The notes under the pieces: generated by a model
Told to the model about the DNA's origin: nothing
The model's input: the letters and a program-made list of their open reading frames with translations, nothing else
Databases searched by the model: none
Shown: in pieces, positions 1-8,100 of the stretch
How positions within the stretch are numbered: position 1 is the first letter of the stretch
How the letters are laid out: the number at the start of each line of letters is the position of its first letter
Made by a program: the position numbers and the translations under genes
Assembly (NCBI RefSeq): GCF_900101475.1
Contig: NZ_FMZV01000005.1
Location: forward strand, 186,001 to 250,000
Length of the DNA stretch: 64,000 nucleotides
Origin: Ruegeria marina
GTDB taxonomy: Bacteria > Pseudomonadota > Alphaproteobacteria > Rhodobacterales > Rhodobacteraceae
Direction: 5' to 3'

Positions 1-1
1 G

Positions 2-2128
2 ATCAATCGCGACCTGGCGCGGTACCTTGATACCGGCACCCGGTTCTGGCTGGTGACGGCGCGTGTCGGGCCGGCGGGTATCAGCGGGTTGAACACCTTG
101 CTTTCAGGGTCTTACATCGCCGCCGACTGGGATGCGGAACCCGGTCCCCAGGCCCGCGAATTCATTGCCGAGGCAACTGCTCCGGCGGTACCGCCGGGGA
201 CCAAGGGCAGGGCTGTTGTACTGGTCTCGCCCGACAGCGGCTCGGTCTCGGTCGGGGCGCCGATCCTCCACAAGGGCGTGCCCATGGGCAAGGTCGCTGC
301 GGTTCGGTTCGATCCGCTCAGCGGCTCGGTTCTGATCAGCGGTTTCATCGAGGCGCCATACGACAGGATGATCACCTCTGGCACCAGGTTCTGGAATGTA
401 TCCGGCATCGGCCTTGAACTGGGCGAGGGCGGTGTGCAGTTGAAAGTGGACAGCCTGGCGTCGCTCTTGCAGGGCGGGATTGCATTCGACACGCCGATGT
501 CCGGTGGACAAACCGTCGGTCGCCGGCCCGTGTTCGATCTGTATCCGGACGAAGCCTCCGCCCGCGACAGCTTGCTGGGGGATTCGCTTCAGGCAACCGT
601 CGAGGTGATGTCGAATTTCGAAGGGTCGGTTCGCGGCCTCAGGGTTGGCTCCGAAGTCCTGTTTCGCGGTGTAAAGGTCGGGCAGGTGAAGCACCTGACG
701 GCGCAGGTCGAAGAAGTCGAAGGCGGCTCTCCGGAGATCCGGATGCAGGTCATCTACACGGTCGAACCCTCTCGTCTCGGGCTGCAGGACGTTCGGACAG
801 CAGAGGATACCCTGTCGCTCTTGTCCACGATGGTCGAACGGGGCGGGCTGCGGGCAAGGCTGATGCCGGCGTCGTTGTTCTCGGGCGGGCTGGTGGTGCA
901 ACTGGTCGAGGACGATCAGGCTGAACCTGCCGCCATCGACCATGAGTCCGCGCCTTTCCCGATCATGCCGTCGTTGCCGACACCGCCCGACACCCTGGCC
1001 GTCGCATCGCAGAACGTGCTGGACCGGGTGGCTGCGTTGCCGGTCGAAGAGTTGATGCAACGCGCCATCATGCTGCTGGAAAATGTCAACGCCATCGTGG
1101 CCGATGGCGATACACGAGCCTTGCCGGCGGATATCCGGAGCGTGCTGGACAACGTGAATTCGGTGGCCGCGTCGGAAAGCCTGCGGGCGCTGCCGGACGA
1201 TCTGCGTCAGGCCGTGGCTTCGGTCAATGCCGTGCTGGACCGGTTCAATGGGCAGGAAGGGGTGCAGAAACTGGTTTCGGCGCTCGAAGAGGTCCGCGCG
1301 GCAGCCACCTATGTCTCGGATTTCAGCGTGGAACTACCGGGTCTCGTTGCCAGTATTGACGGGCTGGTGGCCAAGGCGGATGCACTGCCGCTCGAAGAGG
1401 TGGTGGCCTCGGCCGGAGAGGTCTTGCAAACCGCCAATGCGTTTCTTCAGGAGGATGACGTAAAGCGCGTTCCCGCAACGCTTTCCGCTGCCCTGGAACA
1501 GGCGGAAAAAACCCTGGCGTCGATTGAAACCGCCGCGGGTTCGGTCAACGATACGCTGGGCAAATTCGAGGAACAGCAGGTCTCGCAAACCCTGATTGAC
1601 GCCCTGAACGACCTGCGCGCGGCGGCGGCCAATGTCGAGGATGCCAGCGCCGGCCTGCCTTCGCTGCTGGATGATATCGACAGGCTGGTGGCCACGGCCA
1701 ATGACCTGCCGCTCAACGAGGTCGTGACCTCGGCGGATCAGGTCCTGCAATCGGCCGATGCGTTTCTGCGCAACGAGGACATGGAAAAGGTGCCCGGCGC
1801 GCTCTCGGGCGCATTGGAGCAGGTGCAGCAGGTACTGGCCGAATTGCAGGAGGGCGGCGCGGTCCGGAACCTCAACCGCACCCTGGAAACCGCGAATGCC
1901 GCAGCCGATTCCGTGGCGCTGGCGGTCAAGGACTTGCCGGAGCTTTCCAGGCGCCTGGAAGAACTGGCCGACACCGCCGAGGCCACCATCGGCGCTTATG
2001 GGCCGGGATCTCCGGTCAATCGCGAAGTGCAGGCCGCCATCGGTGATCTGCGTTCGACGGTCAGATCGCTGGACGCGCTGGTCGAGGCGATCCGGCGAAA
2101 GCCCAATTCCCTTCTGGTAGGACGTTGA
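2..2128 (+). CDS. pqiB: PqiB-like MCE-domain intermembrane transport protein (5' truncated by window edge)
   Basis: The reading frame is already open at base 2, so the N-terminus lies outside the window; 708 codons are visible. Two MCE (MlaD-type) domains can be read, one around KGRAVVLVSPDSGSVSVGAP and one around VRGLRVGSEVLFRGVKVGQ, preceded by the tail of another. PqiB proteins have three such domains and form a periplasmic tube for lipid movement between membranes. After the last MCE domain come roughly 380 residues of helical, coiled-coil-like sequence, longer than in the Escherichia coli protein, built of two near-complete repeats of about 90 residues plus a partial one. The pqiC-type lipoprotein gene starts 3 bases downstream, which fits a pqi operon. 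The call as MCE/PqiB is secure; the exact lipid cargo is unknown. Confidence 0.88.
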   Translation: MNRDLARYLDTGTRFWLVTARVGPAGISGLNTLLSGSYIAADWDAEPGPQAREFIAEATAPAVPPGTKGRAVVLVSPDSGSVSVGAPILHKGVPMGKVAAVRFDPLSGSVLISGFIEAPYDRMITSGTRFWNVSGIGLELGEGGVQLKVDSLASLLQGGIAFDTPMSGGQTVGRRPVFDLYPDEASARDSLLGDSLQATVEVMSNFEGSVRGLRVGSEVLFRGVKVGQVKHLTAQVEEVEGGSPEIRMQVIYTVEPSRLGLQDVRTAEDTLSLLSTMVERGGLRARLMPASLFSGGLVVQLVEDDQAEPAAIDHESAPFPIMPSLPTPPDTLAVASQNVLDRVAALPVEELMQRAIMLLENVNAIVADGDTRALPADIRSVLDNVNSVAASESLRALPDDLRQAVASVNAVLDRFNGQEGVQKLVSALEEVRAAATYVSDFSVELPGLVASIDGLVAKADALPLEEVVASAGEVLQTANAFLQEDDVKRVPATLSAALEQAEKTLASIETAAGSVNDTLGKFEEQQVSQTLIDALNDLRAAAANVEDASAGLPSLLDDIDRLVATANDLPLNEVVTSADQVLQSADAFLRNEDMEKVPGALSGALEQVQQVLAELQEGGAVRNLNRTLETANAAADSVALAVKDLPELSRRLEELADTAEATIGAYGPGSPVNREVQAAIGDLRSTVRSLDALVEAIRRKPNSLLVGR

Positions 2129-2131
2129 CGC

Positions 2132-2689
2132 ATGAAAAAGCTGTTTTCCGTTTCCCTGATTGCACTTGCGGCCTGCAGTGCACCCGAGGAGCGTTATCTT
2201 CTGCCCGAGATTTCCGGTGTTGACACCTATCGCACCAGCGTCCGCACGGTACAGGTCTCGCGGATGGACCTGCCCGCCTATGTGAGCGACAGCGAGATCA
2301 CCTTGCTGGGCGAAGACGGGGTTCTGCGGCCGACCAGAGCGGGGTTCTGGGCCGACGATCCCGAACGTTCCCTGAGCGAGATGCTGGCCGCCGGGCTGGA
2401 CCAGGCGCTGAGCGCCTCGGTGGCCGCCGATCCCTGGCCCTTCGAGACGCCCGCGGATGTCCAGGTGACGGTCAAGGTGCATCGTCTGTCCGGGGTGCCG
2501 GGCCAGAACCTGGGCTTTTCCGGGCAGTACTTCCTGACCTCGCCGGCGCATGGCAACCTGGAACGGGCTCATCGCTTTGCCTATTCGGTGCCCATGTCGG
2601 CATCGACGATACAGGCCATGGCCCAGGCCCAGACCGAGGCACTGCGCCTGCTGGTCAATGACATCGCCCGCCGGGTGGCGCGGGGCTAG
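2132..2689 (+). CDS. pqiC: PqiC-like ABC-type transport auxiliary lipoprotein
   Basis: This 185-residue protein has a short signal peptide and a lipobox ending in LAAC, so Cys-15 should be lipidated. The start of the mature protein contains YLLPE, a hallmark of the PqiC / ABC_trans_aux (DUF330) family, whose members sit in the periplasmic leaflet of the outer membrane and dock the PqiB tube. It begins 3 bases after pqiB and ends just before two strong hairpins that probably terminate the operon. Length and position agree with the family. No pqiA is visible because the upstream part of the operon is cut off. Confidence 0.85.
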   Translation: MKKLFSVSLIALAACSAPEERYLLPEISGVDTYRTSVRTVQVSRMDLPAYVSDSEITLLGEDGVLRPTRAGFWADDPERSLSEMLAAGLDQALSASVAADPWPFETPADVQVTVKVHRLSGVPGQNLGFSGQYFLTSPAHGNLERAHRFAYSVPMSASTIQAMAQAQTEALRLLVNDIARRVARG

Positions 2690-2690
2690 A

Positions 2691-2743
2691 CCGCCCGGAC
2701 TCGCCCGGGCGGCATGCAAAAGGGGCGGGAGTGATCCCGCCCC
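2691..2743 (+). terminator. Double hairpin after pqiBC
   Basis: Two stem-loops follow the pqiC stop: CCGCCCG pairing with CGGGCGG (2691-2712), and a perfect 9-bp stem GGGGCGGGA/TCCCGCCCC with loop GTGA (2722-2743). No long T-run follows the second, but the next gene is convergent, so a bidirectional terminator is likely. Confidence 0.6.
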
Positions 2744-2760
2744 GCTTGGATTGCAAGGGG

Positions 2761-2886
2761 CTACTTGGCCTTGTCGCGGCCGGCAACGGGGGCAGGTTTC
2801 GCCATTCCGGCGGTGGCCAGGACCTTGGGCTTTTCCTTCTTCGGTTTCTTGGCCTCGCGATTGCCGCGATTCTTTTCCTTGGACAT
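2761..2886 (-). CDS. Small highly basic conserved protein (41 aa)
   Basis: A 41-residue frame begins MSKEKNRGNREAKKPKKEKP and is preceded by AGGAGAAAACCC, an excellent ribosome binding site, which decides this start over longer upstream options. About a third of the residues are Lys or Arg, concentrated in the first half, and there is no hydrophobic segment. From memory, short proteins with this start are widespread in Rhodobacterales, but no function is known to me. A basic, probably disordered RNA- or DNA-binding peptide is the natural guess and is only an inference. It converges on pqiC. Confidence 0.7.
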   Translation of the reverse strand: MSKEKNRGNREAKKPKKEKPKVLATAGMAKPAPVAGRDKAK

Positions 2887-3191
2887 GGGTTTTCTCCTGA
2901 CGGGTCCGGCGGGCACCATGCCTGCCGGGAGGGTAGCGTGGCCGTTGCTCTGGGTGTCAGGGTTGCCTGACCCAAAGGGGTCAGGGCGATGAGACTTTCG
3001 ACGCAGCAGGGGCACGGGGCCTTGCGGTCAACCGCCGCCTGCATGGAGGAATCTATGTGGGGGTTTGGGGTGCCGCAAGGGGGGTGACGGGGATGGGGGT
3101 GGTATTTTTGTGGGGATGTGAGGGCGGTGGGCAGGACTGCCCACCCTACGCTGGTTCCAATCCTACGCTAGACACGTTGGCATTGCGCTGG
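2887..3191. other. Intergenic region flanking the AT-rich insert
   Basis: About 305 bases without a credible gene. It carries the ribosome binding site of the small basic gene at its left edge, a run of G-rich sequence around 3057-3125, and one inverted repeat (3126-3145). Composition shifts here from GC-rich to AT-rich, suggesting that one boundary of an acquired segment lies in this stretch. Confidence 0.5.
3126..3145. repeat. Short inverted repeat (REP-like)
   Basis: GGTGGGCAG and CTGCCCACC form a 9-bp perfect stem with a 2-base loop, followed by CCTACGCT, which recurs 21 bases later. Similar GTGGGCAG/CTGCCCAC elements are common between genes in Roseobacter genomes as I recall; only one copy is in this window. 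It lies downstream of the RelA/SpoT-domain gene and could serve as its terminator, but no T-run follows. Confidence 0.45.
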
Positions 3192-4241
3192 CTAAGGGAA
3201 ATAATAAACGTCTTTGGAGTAAACGGAATCGAAATCGGCTCCATGCTCTTGAATCTTCTCAATGACCTTGCTGTAACCGCAAACATTTGTTAAAAAATCA
3301 ACCTCATCCAGCATAAAAGTAAACGAATTGTTGTAAGCTGTACCCAAGTACTTTTCAAAGTCCTCAGCCATCATCGCATTTCGATAAAATCCAAACAATG
3401 TGATGTCCTCGTCGGCCAGTAATGCCTTTTGGCCCACGGATTCAACTAAGTTTTTGAGTTCTGAGTTCTTGGTTATTCCAAATTCGTTGAGCTCAGGAAT
3501 AATGCCGTCTTTCGATGCTTGCATGGAGCGCACAACTTTCTTGTTCGTTCTGGCAAAGTCGTTCAGTAAGGTTTCAGCTGACGTTACTGAAATATTATCA
3601 TCTAGAACGCTAACATTATTCTCAAGGACCATTTCGCCATAGGCTTCGGCTTCGGCGACAATTTTAGAGAATTCGTTGTCGAGTAGTTCCAAGGTTCCAG
3701 CGAGAATCATAAGCCTTCTCTGCAGTTCTTCTGGAAGTGTTCTTGTTCCCTTGTAGTTTTGCTTGTGCTCAATTTCGGCCCAAGCATGCTCAAGCAGAGT
3801 GCGAATTTGAATTTCGAACTTGTGCTCTGTTATTCCACAATACTCAGGAACGGCTTTGCGCTTCTCGCCAAGGCTGCAAACTAAATGAAGAGAGCGATAT
3901 CCAACCTGGTCTATGGATTTCTTCCTCTTATCGACGCAGTTCTTCTCGTCAATGGAAAACGAATCCCTTAGTATCTTTTCAGCCTTTTCGATATCGCTCT
4001 CAAGGAATACAATTACACGAATTCCTACAAGGTCAGTCATATCTGATGTTGGATTTGAGTATCGTTTGTCGCGTTGCTTTTCGACCGCGTTCTTAATGTC
4101 TTTTGTTCTGTGTTTGACGTCGAAGTAAGCAACTCCATTGTCGTCTAGAATCTTCCTTACAATCTTCTGCGTAGAATCCTCAAGCTGCTTAAGTCTTCCA
4201 TAGTTGTTGTTGAGGTAGATTTCGAACTCTTTAACTTCCAT
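3192..4241 (-). CDS. RelA/SpoT-domain (p)ppGpp synthetase-like protein, translationally coupled to parE
   Basis: A 349-residue protein. The N-terminal 160 residues carry all nucleotidyltransferase signatures of RelA/SpoT synthetases: HRTKDIKNAVEK (44-55), DLVGIRVI (70-77), VGYRSLH with the guanine-stacking Tyr (113-119) and FEIQIRTLLEHAWAEIEHK (142-160). No HD hydrolase, TGS or ACT domain is present, so it is a stand-alone small alarmone synthetase type; some relatives are toxins (toxSAS, CapRel). Residues 165-349 form a helical C-terminal domain I do not recognise. The ATG shares its A with the parE stop (TGATG). Three sampled 60-base lines are 37, 48 and 43 percent GC against 65 percent in adjacent parE, indicating acquisition. 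No antitoxin-like frame adjoins it. Confidence 0.8.
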   Translation of the reverse strand: MEVKEFEIYLNNNYGRLKQLEDSTQKIVRKILDDNGVAYFDVKHRTKDIKNAVEKQRDKRYSNPTSDMTDLVGIRVIVFLESDIEKAEKILRDSFSIDEKNCVDKRKKSIDQVGYRSLHLVCSLGEKRKAVPEYCGITEHKFEIQIRTLLEHAWAEIEHKQNYKGTRTLPEELQRRLMILAGTLELLDNEFSKIVAEAEAYGEMVLENNVSVLDDNISVTSAETLLNDFARTNKKVVRSMQASKDGIIPELNEFGITKNSELKNLVESVGQKALLADEDITLFGFYRNAMMAEDFEKYLGTAYNNSFTFMLDEVDFLTNVCGYSKVIEKIQEHGADFDSVYSKDVYYFP

Positions 4242-6199
4242 CAAACATCCAACTCCTCCACGAACCGCGCGTTCTCCTGAATGTACTGGAACCGCAATTC
4301 GGGTTTCTTGCCCATCAGCCGTTCCACCAGGTCGCCGGTCTCGCCGGGTTCGTCCTCGTCTATGGTGACGCGGATCAGCTTGCGGGTTTCGGGGTTCATG
4401 GTGGTGTCCTTCAGGTCCTTGGCGTCCATTTCGCCCAGGCCCTTGAAGCGGGAGACGTCGATCTTGCCCTTGCCGCCCAGACCCTTGGCCAGCCATTCGT
4501 CACGTTCCCGCTCGTCCAGGCAATAGACCCGTTTCGCGCCTTGGGTCAGGCGGTAGAGCGGCGGGCAGGCGAGGTAGAGGTGGCCGGTGTCGATCATCGG
4601 GCGCATCTGGGTAAAGAAGAAGGTCATCAGGAGCGAGGCGATATGGGCGCCGTCGACATCGGCGTCGGTCATGATGATGATCTTGTCATAACGCAGGTCA
4701 TCCACGTTGAACCGCGTGCCGAGGCCGACGCCCAGCGCCTGGGTCAGGTCGCTGATTTCCTGGTTGGAGCCGAGTTTCGAGGAGGCCGCGCCCAGCACGT
4801 TCAGGATCTTGCCCCGCAGGGGGAGGAGCGCCTGTGTCTTGCGGTCGCGCGCCATCTTGGCCGAACCGCCGGCGCTGTCGCCTTCGACGATGAACAGTTC
4901 CGTGCCCTCGCGCGAGGTGGCGGAACAATCGACCAGCTTGCCCGGCAGGCGCAGTTTCTTGGTGGCGGATTTGCGCTGGGTTTCCTTTTCCTGGCGGCGG
5001 CGGATGCGTTCCTCGGCCCGCAGCACCAGGAAATCGAGGATGGCGCCGGCGGATTTGGTATCGGCGGCGAGCCAGTTGTCGAAATGGTCGCGCACCGCGC
5101 CTTCGACCAGGCGCTGCGCCTCGACCGTGGCGAGGCGGTCCTTGGTCTGGCCGACGAATTCCGGCTCGCGGATGAAACACGAGACCAGCGCGCAGCCGCC
5201 GGTGAGCAGATCGTCGCGGGTGATCTGGGCGGCCTTCTTGTTGTTGATGAGCTCGCCATAGGCGCGGATGCCTTTCAGAACGGCGGACCAGAATCCGGCC
5301 TCGTGCGTGCCGCCCTCGGGGGTGGGGACGGTGTTGCAGTAGGACTGGATGAAGCCGTCGCGCGAGGGGGTCCAGTTGATCGCCCATTCGACCTTGCCGG
5401 GGGTGTTGAACTTCTCGGTGAAATCGACGGTGCCGGCAAAGGGTTGGTCGGCATAGGTGGAGGCGCTGCCCAGCGTCTCCTTGAGGTAGTCCGACAGGCC
5501 GCCGGGGAAGCGGAAGGTGGCCTCAAGCGGGGTTTCGCCATCGTCGATGGCGGACTTCCAGCGAATCTCGACGCCCGAGAAGAGGTAGGCCTTGGAGCGG
5601 ATGGATTTGAACAGGCGCGCGGGCTTGAACCGGTGGTGGCCGAAGATCTCCTCGTCGGCGTGGAAGGTGACGGTGGTGCCGCGCCGGTTCGGGGCGGCGC
5701 CGATCTGCTGGATCGGGCCCAGCGGATGCCCGCGCGAGAAGCGCTGTTCGTAGAGCAGCTTGTCGCGGGCCACCTGCACGACCATGGAATCGGAGAGCGC
5801 GTTCACCACCGAGGCGCCGACGCCATGCAGGCCGCCCGAGGTCTGGTAGGCCTTGCCCGAGAACTTGCCGCCCGCGTGGAGCGTGCAGAGGATGACTTCG
5901 AGCGCGGATTTGCCGGGGAATTTCGGATGCGGGTCGACGGGGATGCCGCGGCCGTTGTCGCGCACGGTCAGGGCGTAGTCGGCGTGCAGTTCCACCTCGA
6001 TCCGGTTGGCGTAGCCCGCGACCGCCTCGTCCATCGAGTTGTCGAGGATTTCCGCCACCATGTGATGCAGCGCCCGTTCGTCGGTGCCGCCGATATACAT
6101 CCCGGGGCGCTTGCGCACTGGTTCCAGCCCTTCGAGCACCTCGATCGAGGAGGCATCGTAGGTGGCGGTCTGGGCTCCGCTGAGAAGATCGTCGGGCAT
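4241..6199 (-). CDS. parE: DNA topoisomerase IV subunit B
   Basis: The 652-residue product has the GHKL ATPase motifs ILDNSMDEAVAG, DNGRGIP and TSGGLHGVGASVVNALS in the N-terminal part, and the TOPRIM motifs VEGDSAGGSAK and DADVDGAHIASLL further on, as in ParE, which decatenates daughter chromosomes with ParC. The start MPDDLLSG is chosen because it gives the usual alphaproteobacterial length; the frame is open upstream but without family similarity. The C-terminus ending ARFVEELDV looks native, so the gene is intact although a foreign RelA/SpoT gene begins on its stop codon. GyrB is the alternative, but length and sequence favour ParE. Confidence 0.93.
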   Translation of the reverse strand: MPDDLLSGAQTATYDASSIEVLEGLEPVRKRPGMYIGGTDERALHHMVAEILDNSMDEAVAGYANRIEVELHADYALTVRDNGRGIPVDPHPKFPGKSALEVILCTLHAGGKFSGKAYQTSGGLHGVGASVVNALSDSMVVQVARDKLLYEQRFSRGHPLGPIQQIGAAPNRRGTTVTFHADEEIFGHHRFKPARLFKSIRSKAYLFSGVEIRWKSAIDDGETPLEATFRFPGGLSDYLKETLGSASTYADQPFAGTVDFTEKFNTPGKVEWAINWTPSRDGFIQSYCNTVPTPEGGTHEAGFWSAVLKGIRAYGELINNKKAAQITRDDLLTGGCALVSCFIREPEFVGQTKDRLATVEAQRLVEGAVRDHFDNWLAADTKSAGAILDFLVLRAEERIRRRQEKETQRKSATKKLRLPGKLVDCSATSREGTELFIVEGDSAGGSAKMARDRKTQALLPLRGKILNVLGAASSKLGSNQEISDLTQALGVGLGTRFNVDDLRYDKIIIMTDADVDGAHIASLLMTFFFTQMRPMIDTGHLYLACPPLYRLTQGAKRVYCLDERERDEWLAKGLGGKGKIDVSRFKGLGEMDAKDLKDTTMNPETRKLIRVTIDEDEPGETGDLVERLMGKKPELRFQYIQENARFVEELDV

Positions 6200-6339
6200 G
6201 GCGCTGCTCTTGTTCTTGGGTTGGACCTCATTATGGCAGGTGATGTGGTCGGGGGAAAGAGGGGCGCTAAGGGTTGTGGACAACTCCGCGTCCGTCCCTG
6301 GCCGGGTGCGGCCGCGCTCCGGGTGGGCCGAAAGTGACA

Positions 6340-6407
6340 TGCCGGGCCTGTCGCCCGGCAATCCGGACGCCCCGGAAAACCCGGGGCACAGGTAGGGGCT
6401 CTGCCCC
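6340..6407. repeat. Cluster of three hairpins between parE and ppk2
   Basis: Three perfect stem-loops lie in a row in the divergent parE/ppk2 spacer: TGCCGGGC/GCCCGGCA (6340-6360), GCCCCGG/CCGGGGC (6369-6387) and GGGGC/GCCCC with loop TCT (6395-6407). The last resembles the GGGGGC/GCCCCC arm of the repeat seen near 40.3 and 53.1 kb. None has a T-run. Role unknown. Confidence 0.5.
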
Positions 6408-6455
6408 CGTCGCATTAACCATACAGTCCGAACCGTCAGCGATGAGACAGCACTC

Positions 6456-7486
6456 TTGGACACAGCAAAGCCAATCGTTTCACAAGATGACAAGGAAATC
6501 GGGGTCGGTGCCGGGGATCCGGCCGGGGCGGCGGCTCTGGTGGCGCCCTTGGAGGCGGCTCCGCAAGCGGATGCTGCGCCCGCCGGGGCGGCGAGGCACC
6601 GGTCGGCGTGGATAGGCCGGGTTGTGCTTCCGACGCCCGAGAACGTGCGCCATGCGTTCGAAAGCGGTCGGTATCCCTATGCGCGCAAGTTGGCGCTCCG
6701 GCCTTACGAGGCGGAAAAGGCACGTTTGCAGGCGGAACTGCTGAAAGCACAGCTTTGGGCGCAGGAGACCGGCGAGCGGATCGTGCTGCTGTTCGAGGGA
6801 CGCGACGCCGCCGGCAAGGGTGGCATCTCAACCGGTTCATGGATCACCTGGACCCGCGCCAGGCCCGCGTTGTCACCCTCAACAAGCCCACCCGGGAAGA
6901 AAAGGGCCAGTGGTATTTCCAGCTCTATGTGCAGGCGCTGCCCATGGTGGGTGAAATGGTGTTTTATGACCGCTCCTGGTACAATCGGGCGGGTGTCGAG
7001 CGGGTGATGGGGTTCTGCACGCCGAACGAATATCTGGAATTCATGCGCCAGACGCCGGAACTGGAGCGGATGCTGGTGCGCTCGGGCATCCGGCTTTACA
7101 AGTACTGGTTCTCGGTCACGCAGGAGGAACAGCAGCGCCGGTTCACCGCGCGCGAGACCGATCCGCTGAAACAGTGGAAATTGTCGCCGATCGACAAGGC
7201 GAGCCTGGACAAGTGGGACGATTATACCGAGGCCAAGGAGGCGATGTTCTTTTACGCCGACACCGCCGATGCGCCCTGGACCATCATCAAGTCCAACGAC
7301 AAGAAGCGCGCGCGCCTGAACTGCATGCGGCATTTCCTGTCGACCATCGACTATCCCGGCAAGGACTTGGAGGTGGTGGGCGGACCCGATCCGCTGATCG
7401 TGGGCCGCGCGCATCACGTGATCCAAAATTCCGAGCATATCCTGTGCACCGCCCTGCATCCCGACCAGCGGGCCAAGCAGGACTGA
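6456..7486 (+). pseudogene. ppk2: Polyphosphate kinase 2, frameshifted in the Walker A loop
   Basis: PPK2 enzymes move phosphate between polyphosphate and nucleotides. Frame one reads through LLFEGRDAAGKGG, the Walker A motif; after that the family sequence continues only in the next frame (NRFMDHLDPRQARVVTLNKP, then FDRSWYNRAGVERVMGF-like sequence and so on to the stop at 7486). One base appears to be missing between 6824 and 6827, where family members have GKGGT(I/L)(K/N)RF. If real, the first frame would end at 7007 and the enzyme would be lost; a sequencing error is equally possible. Joined, the protein is about 343 residues, typical for class I PPK2 with an N-terminal extension. The TTG start at 6456 is uncertain. 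Confidence 0.75.
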
Positions 7487-7488
7487 GG

Positions 7489-8100
7489 TCAGTCACCGCC
7501 GCCTGCGGCAAGCGCGCGCTGGAAGGCCGGGCGCGCCCGCATCGTGGCGGCGAACTCTGCAAGCCGGGGAAACTCGGCCGCGCGGCCCAGCCGCGCCATT
7601 ACACCTGCCGGAAAGCTTAGCAAGATGTCGGCGGCGCTGAGCCCATCCAGCACGAAATGGCCCGAGGGGCGCAGGCTGTCTTCCATGAAGCTGAAATGGC
7701 TGGTCAGTTCCGACTGGATGCGCGGATGCAGCGGCGCGCCCGCCTCGCCCAATAGGCCGACATAGAGGTTCAAGAGGATCGGCGTCATCACCGAACCTTC
7801 GGCGAAATGCATCAGTTCAAGGTGTTCGGCCCAGGCGGGGCTGTCCTGCGGCGGCATCATCTGGGGCGCGTGGCGGGTGCAGAGGTAATCGACGATGGCG
7901 CCTGATTCCGCCAGCCGGATACCGTCGGTCTCGATCACCGGCGATTTGCCCAGCGGGTGGATGGCGCGCAGTTCGGGCGGGGCGAGGCGGGTCTTGGGGT
8001 CGCGCTCATAACGGACGACCTCGTAGGGCAGGCCCAGCTCCTCGAGCAGCCAAAGGATGCGCAGCGAGCGGGATTGGGCAAGGTGGTGGACGGTGATCAT
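7489..8100 (-). CDS. Glutathione S-transferase family protein
   Basis: The 203-residue protein has a thioredoxin-like N-terminal domain with the glutathione-site signatures SRSLRILWLLEELGLPYEV and LGKSPVIETDGIRLAESGAI, then an all-helical C-terminal domain; length and layout are those of cytosolic GSTs. Ser-10 in the first motif is a likely catalytic residue. Its ATG overlaps the stop of the upstream epoxide-hydrolase-like gene (ATGA), so the two are co-translated, which suggests joint handling of reactive electrophiles such as epoxides. The substrate cannot be read from sequence. Confidence 0.88.
   Translation of the reverse strand: MITVHHLAQSRSLRILWLLEELGLPYEVVRYERDPKTRLAPPELRAIHPLGKSPVIETDGIRLAESGAIVDYLCTRHAPQMMPPQDSPAWAEHLELMHFAEGSVMTPILLNLYVGLLGEAGAPLHPRIQSELTSHFSFMEDSLRPSGHFVLDGLSAADILLSFPAGVMARLGRAAEFPRLAEFAATMRARPAFQRALAAGGGD

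Noticed and set aside
1334-2719. A 461-codon minus-strand frame opposite pqiB/pqiC
   Set aside because: Composition is Gln/Arg/His-rich, typical of antisense translation, and the sense genes are secure.
3057-3293. A 78-codon plus-strand frame at the edge of the AT-rich segment
   Set aside because: It runs antisense into the end of the RelA/SpoT gene and is probably noise; it was considered as an antitoxin but has no such features.
4541-6337. A 598-codon open frame on the strand opposite parE
   Set aside because: It is antisense to a clear parE, shows low-complexity Gly/Ala/Arg composition and no domain; in GC-rich DNA antisense frames are usually long by chance.
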